DNA of 64,000 bases from UBA4416 sp036676295 (GCA_036676295.1 JAKFDE010000016.1:682001-746000); one strand, 5' to 3'; positions 32,355-41,461 are shown, counted from the first letter of the stretch. Numbers and translations are program-made. The notes: generated from the sequence alone by a model not told the origin.

Positions 32355-33024
32355 ACCTATTTATAGTATTACACCTTTTACTTTGCTGGATTATCCTGAT
32401 AAAACAGCCTGCATACTTTGGTTTGCAGGCTGTAATATGAGGTGTGTGTATTGTTATAATCCTGATATCGTTTTCGGGAAAGGAAAATTGTCTTTTAACG
32501 AGGCGCTCAAATTTTTAAATGCAAGAAAAAATTTATTGGATGGTGTTGTGTTAAGTGGAGGCGAATGTACGCTACACAAAAACATTATTTCTCTTATCAA
32601 AGAAATTAAATCACTTGGCTTATTAGTAAAAATTGACACTAACGGCAGTAAACCTAAAGTATTAGAACAATTAATAAAAGAAAATTATATTGATTATGTT
32701 GCTCTTGATTTTAAAGCTACAAAAGATAAATTTAAAAAAATCACAGAATCGGATCTGTATTCAAATTTTATAACATCTCTAAAGCTTTTAATTGATAAAA
32801 AAATACCCTTTGAGATAAGAACTACCATTCATTCCCTATTGCTCGATCAGGCAGATCTTAATGAGATGATCAGGGTCTTAAAAAGCTGTAATTACACAGG
32901 CACTTATTATCTTCAGAATTATTTAGATAACACAAAAACAATTGGGAATATTCAAAATTCAAATAAAAGAAATTTTGATATAGCACAGTTAAATTCTGAA
33001 ATCAACGTTGTACTAAGAAATTAA
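32296..33024 (+). CDS. nrdG: Anaerobic ribonucleotide reductase activating enzyme (radical SAM)
   Basis: About 242 residues. No ATG fits the N-terminus; TTG 32296 or GTG 32308 is the likely start, inside the glycyl-radical gene. The radical SAM motif is CNMRCVYC (C46, C50, C53 from TTG), preceded by TPFTLLDYPDKTACILWFAG, typical of NrdG-type activases of the longer class; GVVLSGGECTLH is the SAM-binding loop. It puts the glycyl radical on the NrdD system. The triple overlap nrdD/radical domain/nrdG suggests tight translational coupling. Confidence 0.9.
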   Translation: MEKKVNINNEHNLQSTGAVKPIYSITPFTLLDYPDKTACILWFAGCNMRCVYCYNPDIVFGKGKLSFNEALKFLNARKNLLDGVVLSGGECTLHKNIISLIKEIKSLGLLVKIDTNGSKPKVLEQLIKENYIDYVALDFKATKDKFKKITESDLYSNFITSLKLLIDKKIPFEIRTTIHSLLLDQADLNEMIRVLKSCNYTGTYYLQNYLDNTKTIGNIQNSNKRNFDIAQLNSEINVVLRN

Positions 33025-33053
33025 ATTCAAAGAACAATTTACATTAAACACCC

Positions 33054-34274
33054 TTATATTTCAACTAACTTCTTTCTTTGCGAAAGAGCCATTAGAATGG
33101 CTCCTAAAAGAAGAAATAAAGAAACACCAAACAACGTTTCATTAACGTATTTCACTGCTATATAGCCAAAAGCAGCAATTCCTTGAACGGCCAAAACTAA
33201 TTCATTGAGAAATACACCTATTACAAATACACTAAACGCTATAGGTGTTAATCTGTTCACTGAAATTAATTTAAAAGTATATAGGTAAGCAAGAATAAAT
33301 ACAGAAATAACTGCCAATAATACTAAATGCAAATACGCAATAACAATAGGCCTGAAACCAAAAGCAAGATCGCTAACTGCTGGTATTGTTGAGCCTAATT
33401 GTAAAACTAATTTTATTGTAAATGCAATTGCCACAAATAATAATAAATAAGTTTGAAATTTACTTAAAGTAGTTCCTGATTTAATCGCAGTTTTGATCGC
33501 TATTACAATTTTGATCCAAACGAATACCTGTATAAAAGCCGCTATAACAACTACCACATATAACCACACCGGAAGCTTTGCCCATAATACAGACAAAAAA
33601 TACGCAGGGATAAATGACATAAAAAATAATCTGAAAAATAATTTATCGTATTTAAACTGAGGAAATAGTGCTGTGCTTTGACTGAAAAATAAACCGAAAC
33701 AAGAGAAAATGAAAAACCCATTATACTGAAAATGTAAATAAAAATACACAGACGCTAAATACCAATGTTCATTAAAGTTTCTTGAAGCCATCATGTATGC
33801 CAGATAAAATGTGCCAACACAAGAGATTATATTGAACCAAAGAGCTGCCTTAAACCATGACTTAGAAGGATCTGAATCATCTACTTTTTTTAGATCTTTA
33901 AAGTAAAAAAACGCAAAAAAACAGGCTATAATAATTGTAAAAGTGGATAATGTAATAGATAAAGCACTATATCCATTATAAAAAAAAGAAAATAACATAC
34001 CGTACGAACATATTAAATTCGCTATAATAATCCGGCTGTAATTTTTAGTGTTTAATAATGGAACTTTTTTTGATATAAAATGGATCATTAAAACATATAA
34101 GGCATGAGTGATCCAGCCTGCAAATGCAAAATGTGAATGAGCATGCTGTATATTCTTTTGACTGAAATAAGGAAAATCGAAACCTATTTTATACCTCATT
34201 AAAACACCAAGACCAGCTACTATAAGTAAATTAATCAATGACAGTTTTAGCCAGAATTTTGTATTAAAGTTCAT
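33054..34274 (-). CDS. Second NnrS/heme-copper-like polytopic membrane protein
   Basis: A 406-residue protein with about 12 transmembrane helices. The early His-rich helix (QHAHSHFAFAGWITHALYVLM, about 43-63) and a later His in VIAYLHLVLLAVISVF recall heme-binding helices of heme-copper oxidase I and NnrS. The order and length resemble the protein at 14645-15934, but the sequences are clearly different. It begins 2 bp after the Crp/Fnr gene, so both are made from the FNR-type promoter at 34953. The function is unknown; NO or oxygen handling is inferred. Confidence 0.6.
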   Translation of the reverse strand: MNFNTKFWLKLSLINLLIVAGLGVLMRYKIGFDFPYFSQKNIQHAHSHFAFAGWITHALYVLMIHFISKKVPLLNTKNYSRIIIANLICSYGMLFSFFYNGYSALSITLSTFTIIIACFFAFFYFKDLKKVDDSDPSKSWFKAALWFNIISCVGTFYLAYMMASRNFNEHWYLASVYFYLHFQYNGFFIFSCFGLFFSQSTALFPQFKYDKLFFRLFFMSFIPAYFLSVLWAKLPVWLYVVVVIAAFIQVFVWIKIVIAIKTAIKSGTTLSKFQTYLLLFVAIAFTIKLVLQLGSTIPAVSDLAFGFRPIVIAYLHLVLLAVISVFILAYLYTFKLISVNRLTPIAFSVFVIGVFLNELVLAVQGIAAFGYIAVKYVNETLFGVSLFLLLGAILMALSQRKKLVEI

Positions 34275-34276
34275 CG

Positions 34277-34870
34277 TTAATATATTAGTTTACGTTCTAC
34301 AATTTGAACTATTTTTCTTGTTTTCATTTTTGCTAATGTTCTAATAACTGTCTCTACTCTTAACCCTGTGTAATTAGCTATTTCTTGACGAGTATATGGA
34401 ATTTCAATTTTATCGTCTTCCTTGCCGTTTTTTTTCTTGTAGTCATTCAGGAAACCAATTATCCTTGTTTCAGGAGAATTATTAACGATTTCTCTTAGCG
34501 TTGTAGATTTGCTGTAAAGGCGTTTGGATAAAAGTGTGATCATTTTTTTTTGAAACACGGGATATTCATCTAATACTTCTAAAAATTTTTCTTTGGCTAA
34601 TTTTAAAATGATAGAGTCCTCGCAAGCAACCGCAGAAGTAGGATAAATTTCATCAATGAACAACGGAGGTTCCCCAAAACTATGTCCGGTTTTAAATTCG
34701 GATTGTGTAAATTCCTTACCATCAATATTCTCATTGAACATTTTAATAGTGCCCTGAAGAATTTGATAATAAAAACGGGGATGTTCCCCTTCATGAAAAA
34801 TAAATTCTCCTTTTTTAAACTTCTTAGCAACAGCACCCCATGTTATTAATATATCTGCGTCTATTTGCAT
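34277..34870 (-). CDS. Crp/Fnr-family transcription regulator without Fe-S cysteines
   Basis: A 197-residue protein from ATG 34870; the upstream TTG is rejected. It has a cyclic-nucleotide-type beta-roll (about 10-120), a dimer helix, and a C-terminal winged helix (about 155-197) with TRQEIANYTGLRVETVIRTL. The recognition helix has E173 and R177 in the positions that read TGA half-sites in FNR and CRP. Only one cysteine (C83) exists, so no FNR-type 4Fe-4S cluster can form. Sensing by heme, as in DNR-type NO regulators, or another ligand is possible. It is the best candidate for binding the TGA-N6-TCA sites of this locus, including one in front of itself. Confidence 0.87.
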   Translation of the reverse strand: MQIDADILITWGAVAKKFKKGEFIFHEGEHPRFYYQILQGTIKMFNENIDGKEFTQSEFKTGHSFGEPPLFIDEIYPTSAVACEDSIILKLAKEKFLEVLDEYPVFQKKMITLLSKRLYSKSTTLREIVNNSPETRIIGFLNDYKKKNGKEDDKIEIPYTRQEIANYTGLRVETVIRTLAKMKTRKIVQIVERKLIY

Positions 34871-34922
34871 GTAGAGATTTCTTATATTTCTTAAATTTAG
34901 CAAATAAAAAAGAAATATTCCG

Positions 34923-34966
34923 CGAATTTAGCTTAGAGTATTTGTTATTTTTATGACTACAATCAT
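34923..34966 (-). promoter_or_regulatory. Promoter of the Crp/Fnr gene with FNR-type site
   Basis: ATGACTACAATCAT (34953-34966, centre 34959.5) is 29.5 bp from TAAATTCG (minus strand 34930-34923), one mismatch from TAnnTTTG. It suggests self-activation. Confidence 0.68.
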
Positions 34967-35088
34967 TAAATTAAAATAGAGTCAATTTAACCCTTTACCG
35001 TACTTTTAGCAGTCAAAATCATTGAATTAATATAAAAGTAAAATAATACAGGTTTATTTTATAAAATACCTACTTAAAATAAATTTAG

Positions 35089-35571
35089 ATGAAACCACTT
35101 ATCGATAATAAATACCTTCTCGAAAAATTTCAAGGCAAAGGCGGTTGGACTTTTGCCAGAATACCTGAAATTCCCCAAGATAAACACGCTTATTTTGGCT
35201 GGGTAAAAGTACGAGGAACAATAGACGGTTTTGAGATCCGAAAATACCATTTAATGCCAATGGGCAATGGACAATTATTTCTTCCGGTAAAAGCGGAGAT
35301 CCGCAAAAAAATCAAAAAGCAAGAAGGCGATCATGTTCATGTTATTCTATATCCTGACAATGAACCACTGGAAACTCCTGAAGAAATGCTAATATGTTTA
35401 AATGAGGAACCAAAAGCTTTAGCATTTTTTAAAAGCCTGAGTGAAAGCGAACAGAAATTTTATATTCAATGGATCTACTCTGCAAAAAAAGAAGAAACAA
35501 AAATTAATCGTTTGGCAAAAACCATTAATCGATTATTGGAAGGTAAAAAACTTTATGATAAGGAAGATTAA
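35089..35571 (+). CDS. DUF1905/YdeI-type protein
   Basis: A 160-residue protein. The first two thirds form a small beta-barrel of the DUF1905 type (GGWTFARIPEIP, FGWVKVRGTIDGFEIRKYHLMPMGNGQLFLPV). The end has the YdeI/OmpD-associated helical segment (FFKSLSESEQKFYIQWIYSAKKEETKINRLAKTI). The function of the family is unknown. It is a single gene, with no clear terminator seen. Confidence 0.8.
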   Translation: MKPLIDNKYLLEKFQGKGGWTFARIPEIPQDKHAYFGWVKVRGTIDGFEIRKYHLMPMGNGQLFLPVKAEIRKKIKKQEGDHVHVILYPDNEPLETPEEMLICLNEEPKALAFFKSLSESEQKFYIQWIYSAKKEETKINRLAKTINRLLEGKKLYDKED

Positions 35572-35637
35572 ATCTTTAGTTGTTTTGGTTATATAAGAGT
35601 TATCTACTTTAACAAGAACATAGGATTGAACCCACAC

Positions 35638-36486
35638 TTAATACACAAACTCTTTAATATCATCTGTTATTTTATAACCTACATTCTTAGCGTAAAATGT
35701 TTCGAAGCGTTTATTTAATGCGCTCACACAACCTCTTAATCCTATTAAATCCTTACTCTCTTTAGAATTATTGGTTAATCTATTGATTTTATAATATAAA
35801 TCTGTTAGATTAAGATAAACACCATGATAACTGGATTGAACAGGAGAAGCAGGGCCTCTTTTAATTTGAAAATTAGGAAAAGGCTTATGCAATTGGATAA
35901 AATACCTGTTTTTAATAACGATTGCCGCTTCTCTAACAGGACTGCCATGTTCAATTGCCTGAGCAGCTAAAGATTCAGGAACAAATCCTAATGAAGAATT
36001 ATAAACAGCTCCACTTTCCGCTATTAAATAAAATGTGGCGTTGCAAACAATAGCCGGATTTTCAACTAAATTAGTATCAACTAAAATACCTGTTAACTTT
36101 TTGTGTTTAACGGAGTCTGAATGATTTGAATAGAAAAAATAAACGGGACAAAATGTAAATTCTCTGAGGTATGAAGCAATGATTATTTTATTGGTCAATG
36201 CGGTTTCCTGTTCTACCTGAGTTGCCAGATCAATATTTCCGGTGGCTTTTAATTTTTCAATCGTGTTAGAATTTGTTTTAAGCCTAACTAATAGCGCTCC
36301 GCCATTTTTCAAAGCATTGATTTGAGCTCTGGCTACTTTAAATTTCAAATCACTGAAATCTTTATACGACGTATCATTTTTATAATCCTTATACTTTGGT
36401 GATTTAACGCCTTCTTCCTGAGAAAACGCAGAAAAAAAACTCAAGTATAAAAACAAACAAAATATGTTACTTAATCTCTGACCCAT
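35638..36486 (-). CDS. Secreted or periplasmic protein of unknown function
   Basis: A 282-residue protein with a signal peptide (about 1-22, ending FSQ). The mature part is mixed alpha/beta with no motif I recognise; it contains LKFKVARAQINALKNGGALLVRLKT, a pattern seen in uncharacterised Bacteroidota proteins next to metG. It overlaps the end of metG by 20 bp, so it is probably transcribed with it. Confidence 0.65.
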   Translation of the reverse strand: MGQRLSNIFCLFLYLSFFSAFSQEEGVKSPKYKDYKNDTSYKDFSDLKFKVARAQINALKNGGALLVRLKTNSNTIEKLKATGNIDLATQVEQETALTNKIIIASYLREFTFCPVYFFYSNHSDSVKHKKLTGILVDTNLVENPAIVCNATFYLIAESGAVYNSSLGFVPESLAAQAIEHGSPVREAAIVIKNRYFIQLHKPFPNFQIKRGPASPVQSSYHGVYLNLTDLYYKINRLTNNSKESKDLIGLRGCVSALNKRFETFYAKNVGYKITDDIKEFVY

Positions 36487-38518
36487 TATTAAAATCAGGT
36501 TTTGTAGAACTAATAAAACTTAATTCTCCTTCACTGTTAGAGGCCATCAGGATCATTCCCTGACTTTCGATCCCTTTGATCTTACGAGGGGCAAGGTTAA
36601 CTAAAATACTCACTTGCTGACCAATAATATCTTCGGGCTTATACCATTCCGCAATACCACTCACAACAATGCGTTGATCAATCCCGGTATCTATTTTCAG
36701 TTTCAATAATTTATCTGTTTTAGGTACACGCTCCGCTTCTAAGATAGTTCCTGTTCGGATGTCCATTTTACTAAAATCATCAAAGGTTGTTTCGGGTTTA
36801 GCAGGTGCAATAGCGGTTGCTGAACCTGATGAAGCATTCGCTTTTTTACTGGCTTCTAATTTATCTACCTGCGCTTGGATCTCTGCATCTTCAATTTTGG
36901 CAAACAATAATTCGTCTTTATTGATTTGATGCCCTGCTGCCATGTTAGACGTTTGTTTAGCTGCATGCCACTTTAATTTGGGCATATGTAACATATCAAA
37001 TAGTTTAGCTGAAGTAAACGGAATAAACGGCTCACTCACAATGGCTAAATTACAAGTGATCTGTAATGCTATGTTCATGATCGTTTTTACTCGATGCTCA
37101 TCCGTTTTGATCAATTTCCATGGTTCTGTTTCCGCCAAGTATTTGTTACCTAAGCGAGCCAGATTCATCATTTCGGATAAAGCCTCCCTGAATTTGAATT
37201 GTTCTAAAGCCGCTGCAATTTTATCAGGAAAAGAGCTTAACTCTTCCAGGATCAACATATCTTCTTTTGTAAATGTTTCTGCAGCAGGCACCTTACCGTT
37301 ATAAAACTTATGAGTCAATACTAAAGTTCTATTCACAAAGTTTCCGAGTATTGCTACTAACTCACTATTGTTTTTTGTTTGAAAATCTTTCCAGGTAAAA
37401 TCGTTATCCTTAGTTTCCGGTGCATTAGAACATAAGGTATAACGTAATACATCTTGTTTGTCTTTAAAATCAATTAAATACTCATGTAACCAAACTGCCC
37501 AATTGCGTGATGTAGAAATTTTATCACCTTCTAAATTTAAAAATTCATTAGCAGGAACATTATCTGCTAAAATAAATTCGCCATGTTCCATTAACATAGC
37601 CGGAAAAATAATACAATGAAACACAATGTTATCTTTTCCAATAAAATGGATTAAACGCGTGTCTTTATTTTTCCAATACAATTCCCAATCATTTGGGCGT
37701 AGATCTTTAGTAGCCGAAATATAGCCTATCGGCGCGTCAAACCAAACATACAATACTTTACCTTCCGCATCTTTTACCGGAACCGGTACTCCCCAATCCA
37801 AATCACGGGTCATCGCACGTGGCTGTAAACCATCGCCGCTATCCAACCAGCTTTTACATTGACCATAAACATTGGCTTTCCAGTCTTTATGTTCATTCAA
37901 GTAAGCTTGAATTTTTGGTTGTAATTTATCTAAAGGCAAGAACCAATTTTTAGTTTCTTTTAAAATTGGTTTACTTCCACTTAAAGTAGATTTTGGATCA
38001 ATTAATTCAGTGGCGCTTAAGGTGCTTCCGCATTTCTCGCACTGATCGCCGTATGCATTCGGATTCGCACACTTCGGACAGGTTCCAATAATATAACGAT
38101 CTGCTAAGAATTGCTTGGCTTCATCATCATAATACTGCTCAGTCACCTGTTCCGTAAAAACACCTTTATCGTAAAGTGTTCTAAAAAAATCAGAAGCCGT
38201 TTGATGATGTGTTTGATTAGAAGTGCGTGAGTAAATATCAAACGAAATTCCAAACTCTTTAAAAGAATCACCCATCATTTTATGATATTTATCTACCACA
38301 TCCTGAGGAGTGATTCCTTCTTTTTTAGCTTTAATGGTAATAGGCACGCCATGCTCATCGCTACCACAAATGTAAATAACGTCCTCGCCCTTGCTTCTTT
38401 TGTATCTCACATAAATATCAGACGGCAAATAACAACCGGCTAGATGACCAATGTGTACAGGACCATTAGCATAAGGCAATGCAGAAGTAACAAGTGTGCG
38501 TTTATATTTAGAAGACAT
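36467..38518 (-). CDS. metG: Methionyl-tRNA synthetase with C-terminal tRNA-binding domain
   Basis: A 683-residue class I synthetase that charges tRNA-Met. HIGH motif at 22-25 (HIGH), zinc-binding knuckle CPKCANPNAYGDQCEKCGS, and a KMSKS-type loop KISTS near residue 332. After the anticodon-binding helices comes a Ser/Ala-rich linker and an EMAP-II/Arc1-like tRNA-binding domain (about 580-683, MDIRTGTILEAERVP). The length fits the dimeric long form. Confidence 0.97.
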   Translation of the reverse strand: MSSKYKRTLVTSALPYANGPVHIGHLAGCYLPSDIYVRYKRSKGEDVIYICGSDEHGVPITIKAKKEGITPQDVVDKYHKMMGDSFKEFGISFDIYSRTSNQTHHQTASDFFRTLYDKGVFTEQVTEQYYDDEAKQFLADRYIIGTCPKCANPNAYGDQCEKCGSTLSATELIDPKSTLSGSKPILKETKNWFLPLDKLQPKIQAYLNEHKDWKANVYGQCKSWLDSGDGLQPRAMTRDLDWGVPVPVKDAEGKVLYVWFDAPIGYISATKDLRPNDWELYWKNKDTRLIHFIGKDNIVFHCIIFPAMLMEHGEFILADNVPANEFLNLEGDKISTSRNWAVWLHEYLIDFKDKQDVLRYTLCSNAPETKDNDFTWKDFQTKNNSELVAILGNFVNRTLVLTHKFYNGKVPAAETFTKEDMLILEELSSFPDKIAAALEQFKFREALSEMMNLARLGNKYLAETEPWKLIKTDEHRVKTIMNIALQITCNLAIVSEPFIPFTSAKLFDMLHMPKLKWHAAKQTSNMAAGHQINKDELLFAKIEDAEIQAQVDKLEASKKANASSGSATAIAPAKPETTFDDFSKMDIRTGTILEAERVPKTDKLLKLKIDTGIDQRIVVSGIAEWYKPEDIIGQQVSILVNLAPRKIKGIESQGMILMASNSEGELSFISSTKPDFNNGSEIK

Positions 38519-38761
38519 AGTGTTTTATTAATAAAAAAAATGTTGTAAACTTGTGTAAAGATAGTGAAGTTGTTCGAAGTTCAAATAATGAAGTTTGTTT
38601 TGAAGGATTTTCAAAATTTACGAAGAAAATTTTTACAGGGATAATGGTTTAATTATCACGAAAAAATTTACAAGTTAAATTTTGAAAAGACACCAAACAA
38701 GCGAGTTAGTTGGATTTTGAAGCACTTTAGATATTAAGTTTCAATCATTAAATCAAAAAAC

Positions 38762-39766
38762 ATGGCTTATACCGATAAAGAAATCTGGAAACAAATTCCA
38801 CTTCCAAAAGGATCTACTACTAGAAATTATGCCGTATCTTCTCATGGCAGGCTAGCCTCCTTTGATAAGGATATTAATGATCGATTGATCTTAAAAATGC
38901 ACGATCACGAAGGTTACCGTGTAAGCACTACCCGCGTAGCCGGTAAAAGCAAAGCATTATTTCCACACCAATTAATGGGGGCATTATTTCTTAAAAAACA
39001 TAATCCTAAATGTAAGTTTGTAATTCATTTAGATTACGATAAAGCCAATAATCATATCTCTAATTTAAAGTGGGCCACGCCAAAAGAATTAGCAGAACAC
39101 ACCAAGAAAAGCCCTATTGTTTTAAAATCGATTAAGCACCGAATTTATACAGGCAATACCGCTAAAAAGTTAAATGAGAAAAAAGTCATTCAACTTAAAA
39201 AAGAGATCTGGAACCCTGAACGTAAAGCAACATTAAAGCAATTGGCCAACAAATATGGCATTGCCGAAATGAATTTGTATCGTATTAAAGTAGGCGAAAT
39301 GTGGTTTCATGTGCATGTAGATGGAGAACCAATGCATGATCGCTACAAAACACATTTAAAAAATATTGAGTACCACGAAAAATTAAATGCTAAAGAGCAA
39401 GTTCAAAAAGATAAAAAGGAAACCATAAAACTTGCCAAGCTGAAAAAATCAGCAGAAAAACGTAAAAAACTGGACGCTGAGAAAAAACAACGTTTGCTGG
39501 AAAGAATAGCAAAAGCTAAACAAAAAGAAAAGGCCAGAAAAGAAACCGAAATAAGAGTAGCCAAACGTAATGCTTTAGCTGATAAAAGAAAACAAGAAAC
39601 CGCTAAGAAACAAGCCGCTTTTGTAAAAAAACAAATTGAACTTGCCAAGAAAAAGCTGAATCCAAAAAACAAAAAGAAAGCTTCGGCAGACTCCGCTAAC
39701 AAAGGAAAAAAAGTCGGCAAAAAAAATAAGAAAGAGAAAAAAACAAAAAAGAATAAAAAGAAATAA
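38762..39766 (+). CDS. NUMOD4/HNH-type protein with a very Lys-rich tail
   Basis: A 334-residue protein. The N-terminus (about 7-45, WKQIPLPKGSTTRNYAVSSHG) is a NUMOD4 DNA-binding module. Next comes an HNH-like segment (HQLMGALFLKK then FVIHLDYDKANNHISNLKWAT, about 60-115) and a short helix-turn-helix-like part (ATLKQLANKYGI). The last 140 residues are almost only K, A, E, R and Q, probably a long basic helix able to coat nucleic acid. NUMOD4-HNH proteins are usually homing or phage endonucleases, but here nothing else mobile is near, and the gene runs straight into a cell-wall gene (1 bp gap). Confidence 0.7.
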   Translation: MAYTDKEIWKQIPLPKGSTTRNYAVSSHGRLASFDKDINDRLILKMHDHEGYRVSTTRVAGKSKALFPHQLMGALFLKKHNPKCKFVIHLDYDKANNHISNLKWATPKELAEHTKKSPIVLKSIKHRIYTGNTAKKLNEKKVIQLKKEIWNPERKATLKQLANKYGIAEMNLYRIKVGEMWFHVHVDGEPMHDRYKTHLKNIEYHEKLNAKEQVQKDKKETIKLAKLKKSAEKRKKLDAEKKQRLLERIAKAKQKEKARKETEIRVAKRNALADKRKQETAKKQAAFVKKQIELAKKKLNPKNKKKASADSANKGKKVGKKNKKEKKTKKNKKK

Positions 39767-39767
39767 T

Positions 39768-40658
39768 ATGATCATACCTACTTATTTACAAAAAGGAGAT
39801 ACTGTAGCCATCATTGCAACAGCCCGTAAAATAAGTCAGGAAGAAATACAGCCGGCCGTAGCTTTTTTAGAAAGTTACGGCCTTTCTGTTTTATTAGGCA
39901 AAAATATATTTGCTGCCGATAATCAATATGCCGGTACAACCGCACAAAGAACAGAAGATCTGCAATGGGCTCTTAATGATCCAAATATTAAAGCCATTAT
40001 TATTGCCCGAGGTGGTTACGGCTCTGTTAAACTCATTGAACATATTGATTTTACCAAATTTAAAAAACACCCTAAATGGTTAGTAGGTTATAGCGATGTT
40101 ACCGTGTTACACAGTGCCATTCATAATTTAGGCATTGCCAGTTTGCATGCAACTATGCCAATTAACTTTACAAAAAACAAAGAAGCTACTAACAGCTTAA
40201 TGGATAGTTTATGTGGAAGATCAAACGCTATTGAAATTGGATCACATTCTTTAAACAAAGCGGGAAATTCAACAGCAACATTAGTGGGCGGTAATTTATC
40301 TTTACTCTTTTCATTAAACGGAACTACGATTGATTTAGATACCACCAATAAAATTTTATTCATCGAAGATCTGGATGAATACCTCTACCATATTGATCGG
40401 ATGATGATGCAACTCAAACTTTCGGGTAAGCTCAAAAACCTGAAAGGGCTTATAGTTGGTGGCATGACAGATATGAAAGACAATACCGTTCCGTTTGGAA
40501 AAACAGCCGAAGAAATTATTTTAGATGCGGTAAAAGAGTATGATTATCCTGTTTGTTTTAATTTTCCGGCAGGTCATATTGATCGAAATTTAGCACTGTG
40601 TTTTGGAAAAGAAGTTTCATTGACTGTAAACACCGATCAAGTAATTTTAACTTACTAA
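39768..40658 (+). CDS. LD-carboxypeptidase (peptidase family S66)
   Basis: A 296-residue enzyme that removes the terminal D-alanine from tetrapeptides of recycled murein. The N-terminal domain has ARGGYGSVKLIEHIDF and the nucleophile Ser in GYSDVT (S109). The C-terminal domain carries the catalytic Glu and His regions (LFIEDLDEYLYHIDRM, FPAGHIDRN). It is cytoplasmic, without a signal peptide. Confidence 0.93.
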   Translation: MIIPTYLQKGDTVAIIATARKISQEEIQPAVAFLESYGLSVLLGKNIFAADNQYAGTTAQRTEDLQWALNDPNIKAIIIARGGYGSVKLIEHIDFTKFKKHPKWLVGYSDVTVLHSAIHNLGIASLHATMPINFTKNKEATNSLMDSLCGRSNAIEIGSHSLNKAGNSTATLVGGNLSLLFSLNGTTIDLDTTNKILFIEDLDEYLYHIDRMMMQLKLSGKLKNLKGLIVGGMTDMKDNTVPFGKTAEEIILDAVKEYDYPVCFNFPAGHIDRNLALCFGKEVSLTVNTDQVILTY

Positions 40659-40660
40659 AC

Positions 40661-41461
40661 ATGTTCTGTAAAACAACCGATAATTTAAACATCTACTTTG
40701 AAGTTCAGGGAAATGAACAAGCAAAAGAAACATTAGTGTTTTTAAATGGTTTATCTCAATCAACCGTTTCCTGGATCTTAACGACTCCTTATTTCAAAGA
40801 CAATTATAAAATTGTTTTATTGGATTTTATATTTCAAGGCAAGAGCGATAAAACGGCCGAGTGGCGAACCTTTGATCAACACGCACAAGACGTAATCAGT
40901 GCACTCGATTTTTTAAAATTAGATAAACCCATCATTATTGGCTTATCGTATGGCAGCTTAGTGGCTCAGAATTTTGCAGTCAACTATCCACAACGCTTGA
41001 GTAAACTTATTTTACTCTCCACTTTTGCTCATAAAACCCCGTATTACGATGCCGTTGAACTATCCTGGTGGCGTGCTTTGGAATTTGGCGGCTATAGTTT
41101 AATGCTGGATATTATGTTACCTACTATTTTAAGTGAAGGTTATTTCAAAAATCCATTAATTCCGTTGGATCTAATGAAACAAACCAGGCAGGAGGCCAAT
41201 GAGGACAAACAAGCCTTATTTAAACTCATGCGTGCTACTAAAGAACGTCCGGATTACAGACCCGAATTAAAAAAGATCACCGTTCCTACTTTAGTAATTC
41301 AAGGTGAAAAAGATCTCTTATTACCCGTTCATATGGCGCAGGAAGTAGCCAAAGCCATCCCACACTCAACTCTAAAGATCATCCCAAATGCGGGACATAC
41401 GCTGAATTTAGAAGCTGTTCCGCAGATGTGTGCACTCATTAAGGATTTTATAAAAAGTTGA
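40661..41461 (+). CDS. Alpha/beta hydrolase
   Basis: A 266-residue protein from ATG 40661, 2 bp after the carboxypeptidase stop. It has the alpha/beta-hydrolase fold with nucleophile elbow GLSYGS (S96), acid in GEKDLLLPVH and His in NAGHTLNLE. The substrate is unknown; the family includes esterases and haloperoxidase-like proteins. Confidence 0.85.
   Translation: MFCKTTDNLNIYFEVQGNEQAKETLVFLNGLSQSTVSWILTTPYFKDNYKIVLLDFIFQGKSDKTAEWRTFDQHAQDVISALDFLKLDKPIIIGLSYGSLVAQNFAVNYPQRLSKLILLSTFAHKTPYYDAVELSWWRALEFGGYSLMLDIMLPTILSEGYFKNPLIPLDLMKQTRQEANEDKQALFKLMRATKERPDYRPELKKITVPTLVIQGEKDLLLPVHMAQEVAKAIPHSTLKIIPNAGHTLNLEAVPQMCALIKDFIKS

Noticed and set aside
39403..39775. Long reverse-strand frames opposite the Lys-rich tail
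   Set aside because: They are mirror frames of AAA/AAG-rich codons, giving F/L/S-rich nonsense; the plus-strand gene has recognisable domains.
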